A stretch of DNA of 64,000 bases. Origin: Myxocyprinus asiaticus. Lineage: Eukaryota; Chordata; Actinopteri; Cypriniformes; Catostomidae. The translations under genes and the position numbers were made by a program. Below, piece after piece: positions 25,184-36,862 of this stretch. The stretch is from the NCBI RefSeq assembly GCF_019703515.2, contig NC_059368.1:29443289-29507288 (forward strand), in the 5' to 3' direction. The notes beneath the pieces are model-generated. The model saw only the letters and a program-made list of their open reading frames with translations, ran no database searches and was not told the DNA's origin. The first letter of the stretch is position 1. Every line of letters begins with the position of its first letter.

Positions 25184-26953
25184 AGGGATAGTTCACACAA
25201 AAATTTAAATTCTCATTATTTACTCACCCTCATGATATCCCAGGTGTGTATGACTTTTTATCTTCACCAGAACACATTTGAAGAAAAATAGAAAATATCT
25301 CAGCTCAGTAGGTCCTTAAAATTCAAGTGGATGGTGATCTGATATTTGAAGCTCCAAAAATCACAGACAATCAGCATACAAATCATCGATACACCTAAAT
25401 TAATGTCTTCTAAAGTGACACAATCATTTTTGGTGTGAAAAAAAAAAAAAAAATAATAATATCAATATTTAAGTACTTTTTAATTATAAACCATCGCTTC
25501 CGGTAAACTTCACGAGAGGGCGGAGTTCACGTGGTCTCTCGTGTGACGCATTCGCGTTGGCATGTTACGGACGTAATTTCACCTTCTTCTCTCGATCGAG
25601 ACATCCAAGATAAGCACACAAATGCACCATTGTGAGTAAACAAACATATACAAATACAGATCTAAACCAAAACCAACAAAGCTTCTGTACAGCGCTCCTC
25701 CTACTCAGTTGTAAACAGTGCTGCTCTTCCGGGTATGTCGCATGTGTGTCAGTTCTTGCATGAACATGCCAATGCGATTAAATCACACACACATACCGCT
25801 GCCGAATGGAAGCAATAACTTAGAGTTCAACTTAGAATTAAAAAGTTCTTAAGGGGATCATGTCGCTTTATAACAGTGGTTTTCTCTCCCCTCTTTGAAA
25901 AATTTAAGAGCCTATTTATTTATATGAGCCCATTATATTTATTATCCCATTTATTTCCTAATTTTAAACATCATTCAAACAGAACATACATTACACAGGA
26001 GGAAAACTTAATAATTTGCAAAACTTAATAATGACATATAATCACAGGTAAGACCATGGATGGCTCTTCGTTACCTCTCATTTACCTCTCTACACTGACC
26101 TGGTTAGGTCAGTGTAGCTAGTCTTAATAATAATAATAATAATTATTATTATTATTATTATTATAATATAGCATTTATGAAGAAAAGAAAATAGTAGCCG
26201 AAACACATTTAGAAATTTTAACTACAACTGCCACTGTTGTTATAAAAATGAGGTCTAATAGATTATTTAACATGAATTTTTTTTTTCAAAATATGCAGTT
26301 ACTTTTATTACTGTAAAATTGTGGAAAAATTTTGTAAAGGTGAAGATATGTAATGGGATGTGTTTTTTGGCACAGGTACAGTGTTGCTCTTTTCCTCCTC
26401 ATTGCAGTTTAGCATATCGGGACTGCCTACTTTTTGAGAGGTTTTACTTCCTCCATAGGTCTGCGTGCCGCAATATCAAAGGGAGCCCGGTTGTTGCGTG
26501 CACGTGCCAGAGATCAGAGCAGATCATTAGTGCGAGCAGGTTCCGTTACATTCTCACAAAAGCTTTCATCGCACCACGAAAATTTCGCAGTGCACACGAG
26601 AAGCCCTTAGCTGAACGCGAGATTACCGTGGCATTGTTCTCTCCCTGCCATCCACACTTGTGACTTGTGACCCACTTTTGGGTCGCGACCCACCAGTTAA
26701 GAAACACTGCTTTAGAAGACATTCATTTAACCACTAGAGTCGTATGGATGACATTTATGCTGACTGTCTGTGTTTTTTGGAGCGTCAAAAGAGAAATCGC
26801 CATCCACATGCATTTTAAGGATCTACTGGGCTAAGATATTTTTCTATTTTTCTTCAAATGTGTTCTGGTGAAGAAAGACAGTCATACATATCTGGGATAT
26901 CATGAGGGTGAGTAAATGATGAGAGGATTTTCATTTTTGGGTGAACTAACCCT
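25184..26953. mobile_element. TTAA-flanked MITE, family A (copy 2), interrupted by a hAT element
   Basis: The left end AGGGATAGTTCACACAAAAAT and the right end TTTTTGGGTGAACTAACCCT match family A. TTAA follows the right end; the left flank reads CTAA. The interior is split by a hAT insertion at 25,874-26,709, so the original MITE was about 0.93 kb. Confidence 0.85.
25874..26709. mobile_element. Non-autonomous hAT element nested in the family A MITE
   Basis: The left end is CAGTGGTTTTCT and the right end is AAGAAACACTG, preceded by GGGTCGCGACCC, a motif seen near the ends of many hAT elements. CTTTATAA precedes and CTTTAGAA follows, an 8-bp duplication with one difference. An ATT/AAT palindromic microsatellite (about 26,125-26,163) lies inside. 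There is no transposase gene; the 114-codon ORF at 26,319-26,663 has no recognisable domain. Confidence 0.85.
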
Positions 26954-27244
26954 TTAAGATACACACACACTCGCTCTCTCTATTCCTTATATACTTCACC
27001 TTGAATCCCCTTTGACATTCTTTTACCCCAATCCTCCTTTTTCTCTCCCTCTGTCTCTCTTTCTCTCCTCTCTCTGGCTGTAGTACCCGTGTTACTCTCT
27101 CTCACATAAGTGCGATGCGATGATAAATGTGTGTTTATGGCACTGCCTTTTCCATTTGGAGGATGTTTTCTGTTTTGCATATACCTGTTCCAAATATCAT
27201 ATGGTTATGCATTTCTCCCCCTGTCTCACCCACTCTCCCCACAG

Positions 27245-27370
27245 TGCAGTCCATCCAAGGGACGCAGAAGAGGTTACTGCTGGTGCGTGGACAAGTATGG
27301 ACAGCCTCTACCCGGCTTCGATGGCAAGGAGAAAGGCCAAGTCCACTGCTATCACCTGGAGAAGAAGTGA
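27245..27370 (+). CDS. igfbp3: igfbp3 exon 4: thyroglobulin type-1 domain, C-terminus and stop
   Basis: This exon encodes residues 259-299. It starts CSPSKGRRRGYCWCV, which contains the basic motif matching the mammalian IGFBP3 heparin-binding/nuclear import region and the diagnostic CWCV of thyroglobulin type-1 domains (270-273). DKYGQPLPG follows, a segment strongly conserved in IGFBP3. The last cysteine lies in VHCYHLEKK, just before TGA. There is no RGD motif. The acceptor is CCCCACAG. Confidence 0.97.
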   Translation, partial: CSPSKGRRRGYCWCVDKYGQPLPGFDGKEKGQVHCYHLEKK

Positions 27371-28865
27371 GGGGGAGAGCGAGATAGAGTGGTGAAAACA
27401 GGGGGAGAAAGAGGGATGTTTCCCCTGAAGAACTGCATGAATACAACATCAATGGTGTGGGGAGATTTTTCAAGGTGCTGTCCCAAAGCTGACCTCCACA
27501 CTTGTATGCTGAGGCACAGACTCATGTGACTTTACACTTTACACTTCAGGGGAGTGGGGAGAAAGAGAGAGTGTGATCTGTACTATTTGTGTTTTTCTGT
27601 TTGGACTGTTTCCCAAGAGGGAAGTGTGAACATAGTCGAACGTACAAGCAAAATTCAACTCGCAAACAAAATCCAGCCCTCGGTAACACCGTGTAAGTCC
27701 GAGCTTATGTCCTCTTACGTATTTGAGGGATGTTTTTGTACTCATGCTGTGCGCATTTGAGTGTGTATAGGTAGCCAGCCCTCTCTCTCTCCTGCTACAG
27801 TGTGTTTTTCTCTCTGCCATAACAATCAGCAGCTCTCTCTTAGTCCCACTTCCTGTTTCTGCCATCCTGGTGTAGCGTCGTTTAAACTGGGCATGCTCAG
27901 TGGCACTAGGCAGCTCTTGCCAGCGACTCCATCTGAAGCACAAGCACTTCATGCACTTTGGCCCCTCATTGAATACATACTCCAGCCTTTTACTATAGCC
28001 TTGGCATGCAAACAAACATAGTTAAATTCAAATAATAGTTCAAAAAGTTGATCTATAGAGAAATTCAACCATTAAGAACTGAATTTGTAAACTATTAAAT
28101 ACCAGGATTATTTTTAAGTTCAATGCGAATATCTTCTTTCTGTTCCATTATTTTGCATCTACCGTATATATTTGTTTGAAAATTTTTGATTTATACCCAA
28201 GTAATGCATCTAAGAGCTGGCAGCTTGTGTAGTTCTTATGTCCTACTGGTCTTATATTCAGTTAGTGGGACTGAGTCGTGGCTTGGATTGATATGGGCCC
28301 TAAAATTTATCCACAAGGGCATTATCTCACCAGACTTTCAAAACATTGTAAGCACTTTGAACATAAGATTGATACTCCAGATGCTGAATATGGCCATCAT
28401 TGTCTTTCACATTTCAAGGCCTTTGCTGAAAGCATGTATCGCTATGTATTTTTTATGGGTTTGAATGTAACCGTAACGCTACAGTGCCCTGAATTAACGC
28501 TGCAAAATCATTGTAGTCTGAAGCTACTTTCCAGGCAGGTTTTGATATCAGTGCCTTAATGAAACCCGTGCTACAGTCCAACATGGCTTCCGTGTTAGAC
28601 AACTGATTTGAATTACATGGCTTGTGGTGTTGTCTCGAAACTGACCTCCTGAGAAAGACTTGAAAAATAGATTGTGTCAGAGAGGTAGCCCACATATTAG
28701 CATAGCATCAGCTAAAAGCTCAACCCCTTCCCAAATAACTAAAACAAAACAAACAAAAAAGAGACTAAACAAAATGTTTGGTGCTAATTATCTGACTTGA
28801 TTATGGGGAAAGAGCATGAAAGACTGTTTAGCTATTTGCCCCTTCTTTAACTTGTACTTGTGTTT

Positions 28866-28870
<5 letters not shown>

Positions 28871-28927
<57 letters not shown>
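28871..28927. repeat. (TA)n microsatellite abutting a Tc1-like element
   Basis: A pure TA run ends exactly where the fold-back element begins, consistent with the TA target preference of Tc1/mariner. Confidence 0.95.
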
Positions 28928-29930
<1,003 letters not shown>

Positions 29931-30024
29931 CAGGCCGGCTAAATGTCTAAAGAGGCATGTGAACTTTATGCTAAAATGATAGAGGTTATTTATCCAATAA
30001 AGAAATATAAGCTGATCCAAACTA

Positions 30025-30287
30025 CCCAGATAACACATGTACATCTCCGAGATGTCTGTTGAAGTGTGTTTCATCTGGAAAGCTTCGCATTCTAATTAAC
30101 ATCTGATAAACATCTTATAAAGAGCAGATTTACATACATTGTAAATCATAAATATCTCAAAGACAAATCTGTTGATTTTCCCTTTGACATCATAGAGGAA
30201 ACATCTTATAGATGTATTGCAGAAAAGTATTTTAGATGTAAACGCACATCAAATAGACATCTGGGGGATGTACATGTGCTATCGGGG
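30025..30287. mobile_element. 263-bp MITE with TA target duplication
   Basis: The left end CCCAGATAACACATGTACAT and the reverse complement of the right end (CCCCGATAGCACATGTACAT) match for about 32 bp. TA stands outside both ends (30,023-30,024 and 30,288-30,289), suggesting mobilisation by a Tc1/mariner-type enzyme. It has no coding capacity. Confidence 0.82.
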
Positions 30288-31179
30288 TATATGTCTTTGA
30301 AACAAATTCATTGACCCGTTGATTGCACAGTAGTGAATACATAGAACTCAGCATGTTTTTGGGAACATAATCACTAAAGTCTTTTTTGTTGTAGATGTTT
30401 TGTTTATCTACAGTGCGAAGTACGAGGTGTCATTTGTTAGCTTAGCAAAGATGCTGTCCTCGTTCTCTAGTTTGATTTTTCAGGTTTTGTAGACCTTTCT
30501 ATGGTATGAATTAAGCTAAATCTTTAGCTAACCTTAAGCTAAACTATGCTAAAGTAAAGTGAACACTAAAATTAAGTAAAGCTGAGGCCAAGCTTATGTT
30601 TTGAAGAACGTCAAAGTCAATGTTCAGGCTAGTTGATCTTTAAAAATGCTTGCCACCCTCATTCTCTGCAATGCCAGGGTCACTTCTTGCCCGTAAGTCA
30701 CTATTAAAGATCCCTCCGTTCACGGGTAATGTTTTTTTTTTTTTTTAATCATTTTGATTCTTTAAAAAGCTTGTTACTAAACTAGAAAATATACAGCTAT
30801 GACTTTCTTCAAGAAAGGAAATGTTTCTGTTCAAATATAATTTGTATTTAATACCTTTTTTAAATAAAAAAATGTAAACTATTTTATGTACACAATGCCA
30901 TTTTGAAGCTTCTTTTCACATGTGTATTTATGTATGTACTTTTAGTGAATCATTGTGCTACATTTGGACATAATTTTGGTTAAAAGCCAAAAACACAACA
31001 GCTTAAGTAGGAAATCCAGAACCAACAAAGGCACAGTTCTTTTTCATGTACTTGAGAAAACTGCAAGAAATTAAGAAAACATTCTTATATTCTAATACGA
31101 TTAAAACTTATAGTGAAGTTATCGAGCCAAATATAAATTGAAAGGTTTAAAGATGTATTCCATTTTAAATACAAGTTAA

Positions 31180-31948
31180 AGGGATATTCCATGTTCAATA
31201 CAGGTTTAAAGGCAGAAATGTGAAGCTTATCATTTTATAATAGCACTATATATATATATATATATATATATCATATTCTTCTGTTAAAATGTGTGTTAAT
31301 AAAGGTAGTAAGCAATTTTTTTTCACACTAAAATCATGTTAACACACATATTGTTTGCATCCATGTTTGTTTGATTTTTTTTTTGGGGGGGGGGGGGGGG
31401 TATTTTCTCCCCTTTTCTCCCCAATTTGGAATGCCCAATTCCCAATGCGCTCTAAGTCCTCATGGTGGCGCAGTGACTCAATCCGGGTGGCGGAGGATGA
31501 ATCTCAGTTGCCTCTGCATCGGAGACCGTCAATCCACGCATCTTATCACGTGGCTTGTTGAGCGCATTACCGCGGAGACCTAGCGCGTGTGGAGGCTCAT
31601 GCTATTCTCCGCGGCATCCACGCACAACTCACCACGCGCCCCACCGAGACCAAGAACCACATTATGGCGACCACGAGGAGGTTAACACAACATGACTCTA
31701 CCCACCCTAGCAACCGGGCCAGTCGGTTACTTAGGAAGCCTGACTGGAGTCACTCAGCATGCCCTGGATTCAAACTTGTGACTCCAGGTGTGGTTGTCAA
31801 CGTCTTTACTTGCTGAGCTACCCAGGCCCCCGCATCCATGTTTTCTTGAAGAAAATGAGGGATAAGTCGAAATGTAATTTTGTGCTTGTTAACATTGTCA
31901 CAAATGCTGTCTATTGAGCTTAACTTGTATTAAGCCCCGAATATTCCT
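31180..31948. mobile_element. TTAA-flanked MITE, family B (copy 2), interrupted by a SINE
   Basis: The left end GGATATTCCATGTTCAATAC and the right end TTAAGCCCCGAATATTCC match the family B ends. TTAA lies outside both (31,176-31,179 and 31,949-31,952). A SINE sits at 31,369-31,831, so the original MITE was about 0.3 kb, shorter than copy 1. Confidence 0.85.
31369..31831 (-). mobile_element. tRNA-derived SINE with 12-bp target-site duplication (copy 2)
   Basis: This is the same family and orientation as the SINE at 7,057-7,505, with A box TAGCTCAGCAAG and a B box altered to AAGTTTGAATCC. GCATCCATGTTT stands on both sides (31,357-31,368 and 31,832-31,843). A poly-G run of about 15 bases lies near its tail. 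It is nested in a TTAA MITE, so it is the younger of the two. Confidence 0.92.
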
Positions 31949-31952
31949 TTAA

Positions 31953-32648
31953 GCTCTGTTCACAGCATCTTACAATGGAAGCCTTTTGGGCAACATACCC
32001 CATTGTGTTCAGACATATGCCAGGACAGATGATGGTTTATACAGGATTGAGTGCAGATTTTTCTTCAGTATTTGTATTAGAGAGCTTTTCTATTCATTTA
32101 GGTTGAATTACATTATCTAAAGTGGCTAGTGTTACCATTTTTTATTTTTAAGTGTTTCGTTTCTTCAAAACAATTGCTCTTTCACAGAAAGCTTGTATTT
32201 TAGCTACAGTAATTTTGTCATTAGTACATAACAGAGAGCCAAGGGCACTGGAGACTTAGAATCTCATCTGTGTAACAGGGTCAACATCTTTGAACTGCTT
32301 CATTTCACACTCTACCTCAAGCCCCACACAAGTCATTACTCCTCAAATCTACTCACAGAGACCCCATTCACATTAGCATAGTTATTCGCTTGTCTGAGCC
32401 ATGTCAAGGCAGCCGATTCTCAAAAAAGAAGCTGGGATGCCACAATTCATGAAATGAAATTGCTAGTATATGGATAAACTAGTCAAATCCTAAGCAGGCT
32501 ACTCCCCCCCCCCAACTTAATTTTAGGTTTCCTTAACCCATATGATGCATGAATTATTAAATCATAAGGGGAATATATCTTAATGTTTCTTTTTACTCCA
32601 AAAACAAGAATATAATCCCAATCTTTAAAAAATAAAAATAAAAAAACG

Positions 32649-32679
<31 letters not shown>

Positions 32680-33825
32680 AGAGAGTTTCACATCTGTCCA
32701 CCGCAATAAAAGATAGTAGTAAATATTTTAGAGGTACTTGATGCATCACCACTTTCACCAGCCATGGTATAAAGAGATAGTATGAGTCTGTGCATATTTA
32801 TATTATGGGTAAGGGTCAAAATTAAACCCCCATGGTAGTTTGGATATTACATCACTTCCTGAATTGTTAAACATTTTTTTTTTTTTTTTTTAAAGATTAG
32901 TCTAGTGGAGTGGACACGATGCATCACATTATTTATTTGCAAATGCTCTACAAATACTGTATATTCCCATTATTTGCAAATGCCCTATACATTAGAAAAT
33001 GTTGTTGAAATGTAACTACAAGCAGATTGTTTCAATGCAACATTACTTGCACATTGATTGTTCTGTTTTTGTGCTATATCTATCTAATAATACACTTTTA
33101 TTACAAACACCACTAATGTTGGGATTGTGGGTTGTAAATGTCCAATGAAGCAAAAGAAGCTAAATGACTTCTCTTATGGTTAAAAAATGTGAAAAATGAG
33201 ATAAAGGTATGAAGGCTGGTCATTGAGGGGAAAGGGAAGGACACACCACTGCCCACCCAGCACAAACAGAGCCCAGGTCAAAGACACTGTAGAGAGTGGA
33301 GCCCAGTTCCCCAAAATACCAAGCTAAAGTTAGTCCGCCCCATTTGAGATTACCACGATAAGGATACACTTATGTGCGCGCACACAGTTCTGCCTGCAGG
33401 CACTTTTAAATATAGACAAGACAGAACATAATCAAATGTTTGCAAGGTGTTAGAAAGGAAACGGGGAAGAAATAGAGTTTGTGGTTTGTGTTAACAGATT
33501 TCACATTATGTTCAGGTGTTGTTGTTTTGTTCTGACAGTACTATTTTGCTAATTGAGTTTGAGTCTTGCTTCATAGTTCACTACAGCAAGCCTGAGGGCT
33601 GTAGTTTAAATCACTGACACAATCGCAATGCTGGTAAAGATGATTTATTAAATAGCTTTTTTTTACCCACAATGAATTACAATTACAAACCATGAAAAAT
33701 GTATTATACACACAAGCAATTATTTTGGAGTGAGGCAATGTCTATATCTTTCTTTTTTTTTTTTTTTTTTCTCACTGTAATGTGTATATATTGCATCACT
33801 TAATAATAATAATAATAATAATAAT

Positions 33826-33895
<70 letters not shown>

Positions 33896-34500
33896 AAATG
33901 GACCACAGTATGTAGACAGCACAAATATGATCAAGAAATACAGCAAGACTGTGGTCTCACTGTCATACAGACATTTTCAAAAGTCATTTTTAAACACAAA
34001 CAATAATAGCCCACTTGATTAAAAAAAAAAGAAAACTCTTTGAGATCTCAACAAGTAAACAACTTAAAAGACAGAGGTAGGAACAAGCAGTTACCCGTTT
34101 CAAAAGCTGTGAAAACCAATATTTTGCATGTAAAAACAAAAACAAAAACTAAATCTTTCATTCCCATCTAATATCAATCATTAAAACAAAAATGATCATT
34201 AATACAATACACAGTATAACAAAAAAATATAGCAATTTATGGACATTGACAAAGAGATTTGGTCATGCAGTGCTTTTTTCCATTTCTTTCCTTCACAACA
34301 AAGCAAGCCTGGAAGAAGGTTAAGACACATAGTAATCTATATACACCAAATATACACAGATTTACATCATACAAAAATATGTATAAGGCATAATGAATAA
34401 ATATTCTTATCCAGATATTGAAATGAATACATTCAGTTGAAATAAATAAGTAAGGGTACTTCATGGAAAATACATATTAATTTTCTTTTCAGAAAAATAG
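31953..34500. other. Intergenic DNA between the igfbp3 and igfbp1 3' ends
   Basis: No gene is visible. The stretch contains poly-T tracts (32,650-32,674; 32,874-32,890; 33,752-33,770) and a (AAT)n-(TA)n block at 33,800-33,891. The rest is AT-rich and unrecognised. Confidence 0.7.
33800..33891. repeat. (AAT)n-(TA)n compound microsatellite
   Basis: AAT trinucleotides pass into a run of about 30 TA dinucleotides. Confidence 0.95.
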
Positions 34501-34506
34501 TTTATT
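34501..34506 (-). terminator. igfbp1: Candidate poly(A) signal of igfbp1
   Basis: AATAAA on the minus strand lies 222 bp past the igfbp1 stop codon, which would give a short 3' UTR. On the transcript it follows a long A-rich tract, so the signal could also be part of a low-complexity run. Confidence 0.45.
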
Positions 34507-34587
34507 TTTTTTTTTTTTTTTTTTTTGGAGAGTTCAGGGAGTTTACTAAATCAAAACAGTGTACCTGTATTAAATATCACCACTAAT

Positions 34588-34599
34588 AATAAATAAATA
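34588..34599 (-). promoter_or_regulatory. igfbp1: AU-rich element in the igfbp1 3' UTR
   Basis: Read on the minus strand this is TATTTATTTATT, two overlapping ATTTA pentamers, between the stop codon and the candidate poly(A) signal. Such elements recruit mRNA decay factors. IGFBP1 mRNA is known to be short-lived and to carry ATTTA motifs in mammals, so the site may help rapid turnover. Confidence 0.55.
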
Positions 34600-34727
34600 C
34601 TAAAAAAAATATATAATGATAAAAATTAGTGGCATAATGGTCTATATGTATGTGTGTGTTTTTGTAAGAGAGAAATCAGTGTCTGAGTTCCTTAGATCTT
34701 CCAGTGTGTGTGTGCAAATATGAGAGA

Positions 34728-34853
34728 TCAGTGGTTGAGTTCCTCGGGACACTCGGCATCTGCTGGCAGGTCACTTGATCCAAGAATTTTCTTCCCATTC
34801 CAGGATGACACACACCAACACTTCCCCCTCTGACCATCCAGAGACGATTCACA
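34728..34853 (-). CDS. igfbp1: igfbp1 exon 4: thyroglobulin type-1 domain, C-terminus and stop
   Basis: This exon encodes residues 222-262. It starts CESSLDGQRGKCWCV, with the CWCV motif at 233-236, and ends DAECPEELNH before TGA. Mammalian IGFBP1 has an integrin-binding RGD in this region; no RGD is present here. The acceptor is CTTTGCAG, phase 0. Confidence 0.96.
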   Translation of the reverse strand, partial: CESSLDGQRGKCWCVSSWNGKKILGSSDLPADAECPEELNH

Positions 34854-35067
34854 CTGCAAAGAGAACGAAAGAGTGTGTGTGAGATGATTGCATGCATACA
34901 CAGCTAAGGTCTCGGACGAGTGCGGTTCTAACACTCGGCCAACACACATATCATCATGTTGAGCGTTTATGTACAAACACAAAATCAAGTCAAACTCTCA
35001 CTGTGAAAAGGCTTTGTTTTTGTAACACATTTGTGCTCAGAAGCACAGAAGATGATGGTTTTCGTAC
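34854..35067 (-). other. igfbp1: igfbp1 intron 3 (214 bp)
   Basis: This phase-0 intron runs from donor GTACGA to acceptor TTTGCAG. Nothing else is in it. Confidence 0.92.
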
Positions 35068-35196
35068 CTGTTTGGCTTTGTATAGACCATGTTTGTCACA
35101 ATTTGGAAGGTAGAATCTGGTCAGTTTGTCTCCCAGTTTCTGATGAGTTTTAGTAATTTTATCAAGAGCTGTCTGCAGTTCAATATGACAAGGACC
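35068..35196 (-). CDS. igfbp1: igfbp1 exon 3: start of the thyroglobulin type-1 domain
   Basis: This exon encodes residues 179-221, opening GPCHIELQ and ending NCDKHGLYKAKQ. It matches exon 3 of igfbp3 in position, phase (0/0) and cysteine placement, but lacks the KKK basic stretch. Confidence 0.96.
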
Positions 35197-35484
35197 CTAG
35201 AGAGATCAAATGTGGTCATTTAGAGACAGACTACCATAAATGCAACAGCAGCTGAATAAATGATAATAAACTATATATATTTAAATAAATATGGTTTATA
35301 TTACAAACTAAAGTGCCTCAGAATTAAGCATATCCACTCTCGAGCCATGCATCTTTCACCATACACAATAGGATAAAACCCAAGAAACCCTCTACTGCCC
35401 CCATGTGACCGAGTCTCAGAGTCTCGTTTTATGTCTATAACTAAACTTTTTAGGATTCCGATAATTTAAGTGCCTTAAACTCAC
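35197..35484 (-). other. igfbp1: igfbp1 intron 2 (288 bp)
   Basis: This phase-0 intron runs from donor GTGAGT to acceptor CTCTCTAG. Nothing else is in it. Confidence 0.92.
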
Positions 35485-35642
35485 CTGCTCGACAAGTTTT
35501 CTGCGTATGGCGTTGACTTTGGCCTTCATGCTCTCTTTGGCGATGATGACCCGCGGGTCGAAAGGCTTTCCGTGGCCGGGTACAAAGAGGGCAGCGCTGC
35601 CTTCATTCGCCGCCGTTGCCCCGTTATGAGACTCGGGATAAT
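35485..35642 (-). CDS. igfbp1: igfbp1 exon 2: variable linker
   Basis: This exon encodes residues 126-178, the unconserved linker (DYPESHNGATAANEGS..., ending RRKLVEQ). At 53 residues it is about half the length of the igfbp3 linker. It is entered in phase 1 after TTGCAG and left in phase 0 at GTGAGT. Confidence 0.95.
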
Positions 35643-35867
35643 CTGCAAGAAGAATAAGTTCGTTAAGAATCACATATTACGCTACTTTTTAATAGATGAA
35701 TGAATAATGAATAAAATGCGCATCTAACATCCTCTATCCAATTGGTTTGTTAATGATGATGAAATCGTGTCTGAGATTGAATCAGCGAAATTATCAACTC
35801 GACAGCTTTAATTGTGATGGAGCTAAAAGGTCAGTTTATAAAAGTGTTTGGAGAATGTAGGGTATAC
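35643..35867 (-). other. igfbp1: igfbp1 intron 1 (225 bp)
   Basis: This phase-1 intron runs from donor GTATAC to acceptor TTCTTGCAG. It is very short compared with the 9 kb first intron of igfbp3. Confidence 0.92.
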
Positions 35868-36243
35868 CTTGCGTCTGGGCGTTTTGGTTCTGATCGGGTT
35901 CTGGGGTCTCAGTGCAAACCGCTTGTCCTCGGGTGAGCGCGTGTAGAGGTCGGGGTTCTCCTGGTTTGGGTAAGCAGCGGAGCCCCGAGCCGCAGGGCGC
36001 AGTGTAGATCCCGCACTGGTCACCCCTCTTCAGCGCGCAGGCAAGGCAGCAGCCGCAGCCCGGCTCAGGACGCACTTCCTCACAACCGGCATCCACCGCG
36101 GGACACTCGGCTAGCCGCTCCAGGGAGCACGGCGCGCAGCGAATGGGTTCCTGCCCCACCACCGGAGAAGCCCGGAGCCCCGGCGCCGAGAGGAGTGGGC
36201 TAAATGCTGCCACCCAGAAAAATTTCAGAAGCAGTCCGCTCAT
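35868..36243 (-). CDS. igfbp1: igfbp1 exon 1: IGF-binding protein 1, signal peptide and IGFBP N-domain
   Basis: Insulin-like growth factor binding protein 1 is a liver-made secreted protein that sequesters IGFs, and in fish it slows growth and development under hypoxia, fasting or stress. Exon 1 encodes residues 1-125 plus one base: a hydrophobic signal peptide (about 1-25) and the cysteine-rich N-domain with GCGCC at 62-66. The ATG opens the signal peptide and lies about 140 bp from a TATA box. The full protein is 262 residues, in the normal range for IGFBP1. It is assigned as IGFBP1 rather than another IGFBP by the short linker, lack of the basic C-terminal motif, compact gene and tail-to-tail position with igfbp3. 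Teleosts often keep two copies (a and b); which one this is cannot be told here. Confidence 0.94.
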
Positions 36244-36380
36244 CCCAAAGCAAAGGTCAGAATAAATAGATATATAAATAAATAAATATCGGCTGAAGTG
36301 AAATGTGGAGTTCCTCGGGTTGCCACCGCTCGCTTTGCGCTCTCCAAAATGACTACCTCTCTCCGAATCGGCTCGCCGTA

Positions 36381-36386
36381 TTTATA
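36381..36386 (-). promoter_or_regulatory. igfbp1: TATA box of igfbp1
   Basis: TATAAATA on the minus strand lies about 140 bp before the igfbp1 ATG, predicting a start site near 36,355 and a 5' UTR of about 110 nt. Confidence 0.8.
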
Positions 36387-36434
36387 CGCGCACTGGATCC
36401 CCCCTGACACGGTCATGTTTGACGCATTGGCGAT

Positions 36435-36447
36435 ATTAATGATTTCT
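36435..36447 (-). promoter_or_regulatory. igfbp1: HNF1-like site in the igfbp1 promoter
   Basis: ATTAATGATTTCT (plus strand) resembles the HNF1 consensus GTTAATNATTAAC, with a good left half and a weak right half. It lies about 50 bp upstream of the TATA box. Mammalian IGFBP1 uses an HNF1 site at a comparable place for liver expression. Confidence 0.45.
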
Positions 36448-36862
36448 TAAATGATCCCTCTCAGCTCCGATTGGCTAGTGTAGTAGATGCAGTCCGAGGT
36501 GCTTCCTTGAACACTGCGCGTAAAGTGCGTCAATATTTATTTTGGAACATAGTGTGCGTAATGGTGATGCTTTTGCCCCATTTGAACGGGACTGTGCCCA
36601 AGTGGTAGTCATTTATTGCAATGAAACAAGTGAAAGCAGGCCTATTTCTGTCCTGTTTGCATGCAGTTTTGATAAACCCCCATTCATTAAATGTCCCCTC
36701 TTGAAAAACTCAAACAATAATTGAAGACCAATTAATGACGCTAGATTATCGCGTCCCGGTGCTTTGGTCTGGCATTAATTTGACACGGTTATATGGCGCC
36801 TTTAATGAGGTGAGTGCGCGCGCACTTCTTCTGTGTGGCACCGCGTGCCCTCGCGCTGTGGT

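Larger units (their letters stand above)
12336..27244 (+). other. igfbp3: igfbp3 intron 3 (about 14.9 kb), rich in mobile elements
   Basis: This phase-0 intron has donor GTAATT and acceptor CCCCACAG. I find no other gene in it. Named contents are a hAT element with an internal Tc1 scrap, a long CT microsatellite, a TTAA MITE of family B, a TTAA MITE with an ORF, and a family A MITE interrupted by a hAT. From 12,400 to 18,060 I can name only fragments: a partial family A interior at 17,341-17,450, a GT repeat at 17,695-17,720, and possible old repeat sequence near 13,640-13,700 and 15,500-16,700. From 20,435 to 22,120 I see nothing recognisable. Confidence 0.8.

Noticed and set aside
27110..27244. 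Possible 5' extension of the igfbp3 last exon
   Set aside because: The frame is open, but a pyrimidine tract and CCCCACAG at 27,244 mark the acceptor, and conservation with IGFBP3 starts exactly after it.
31355..31816. Plus-strand ORFs of 68-75 codons
   Set aside because: They read antisense through the second SINE copy.
32483..32758. 91-codon minus-strand ORF between the two genes
   Set aside because: It is driven by a poly-T tract (lysine run) and has no domain or conservation signal I can recognise.
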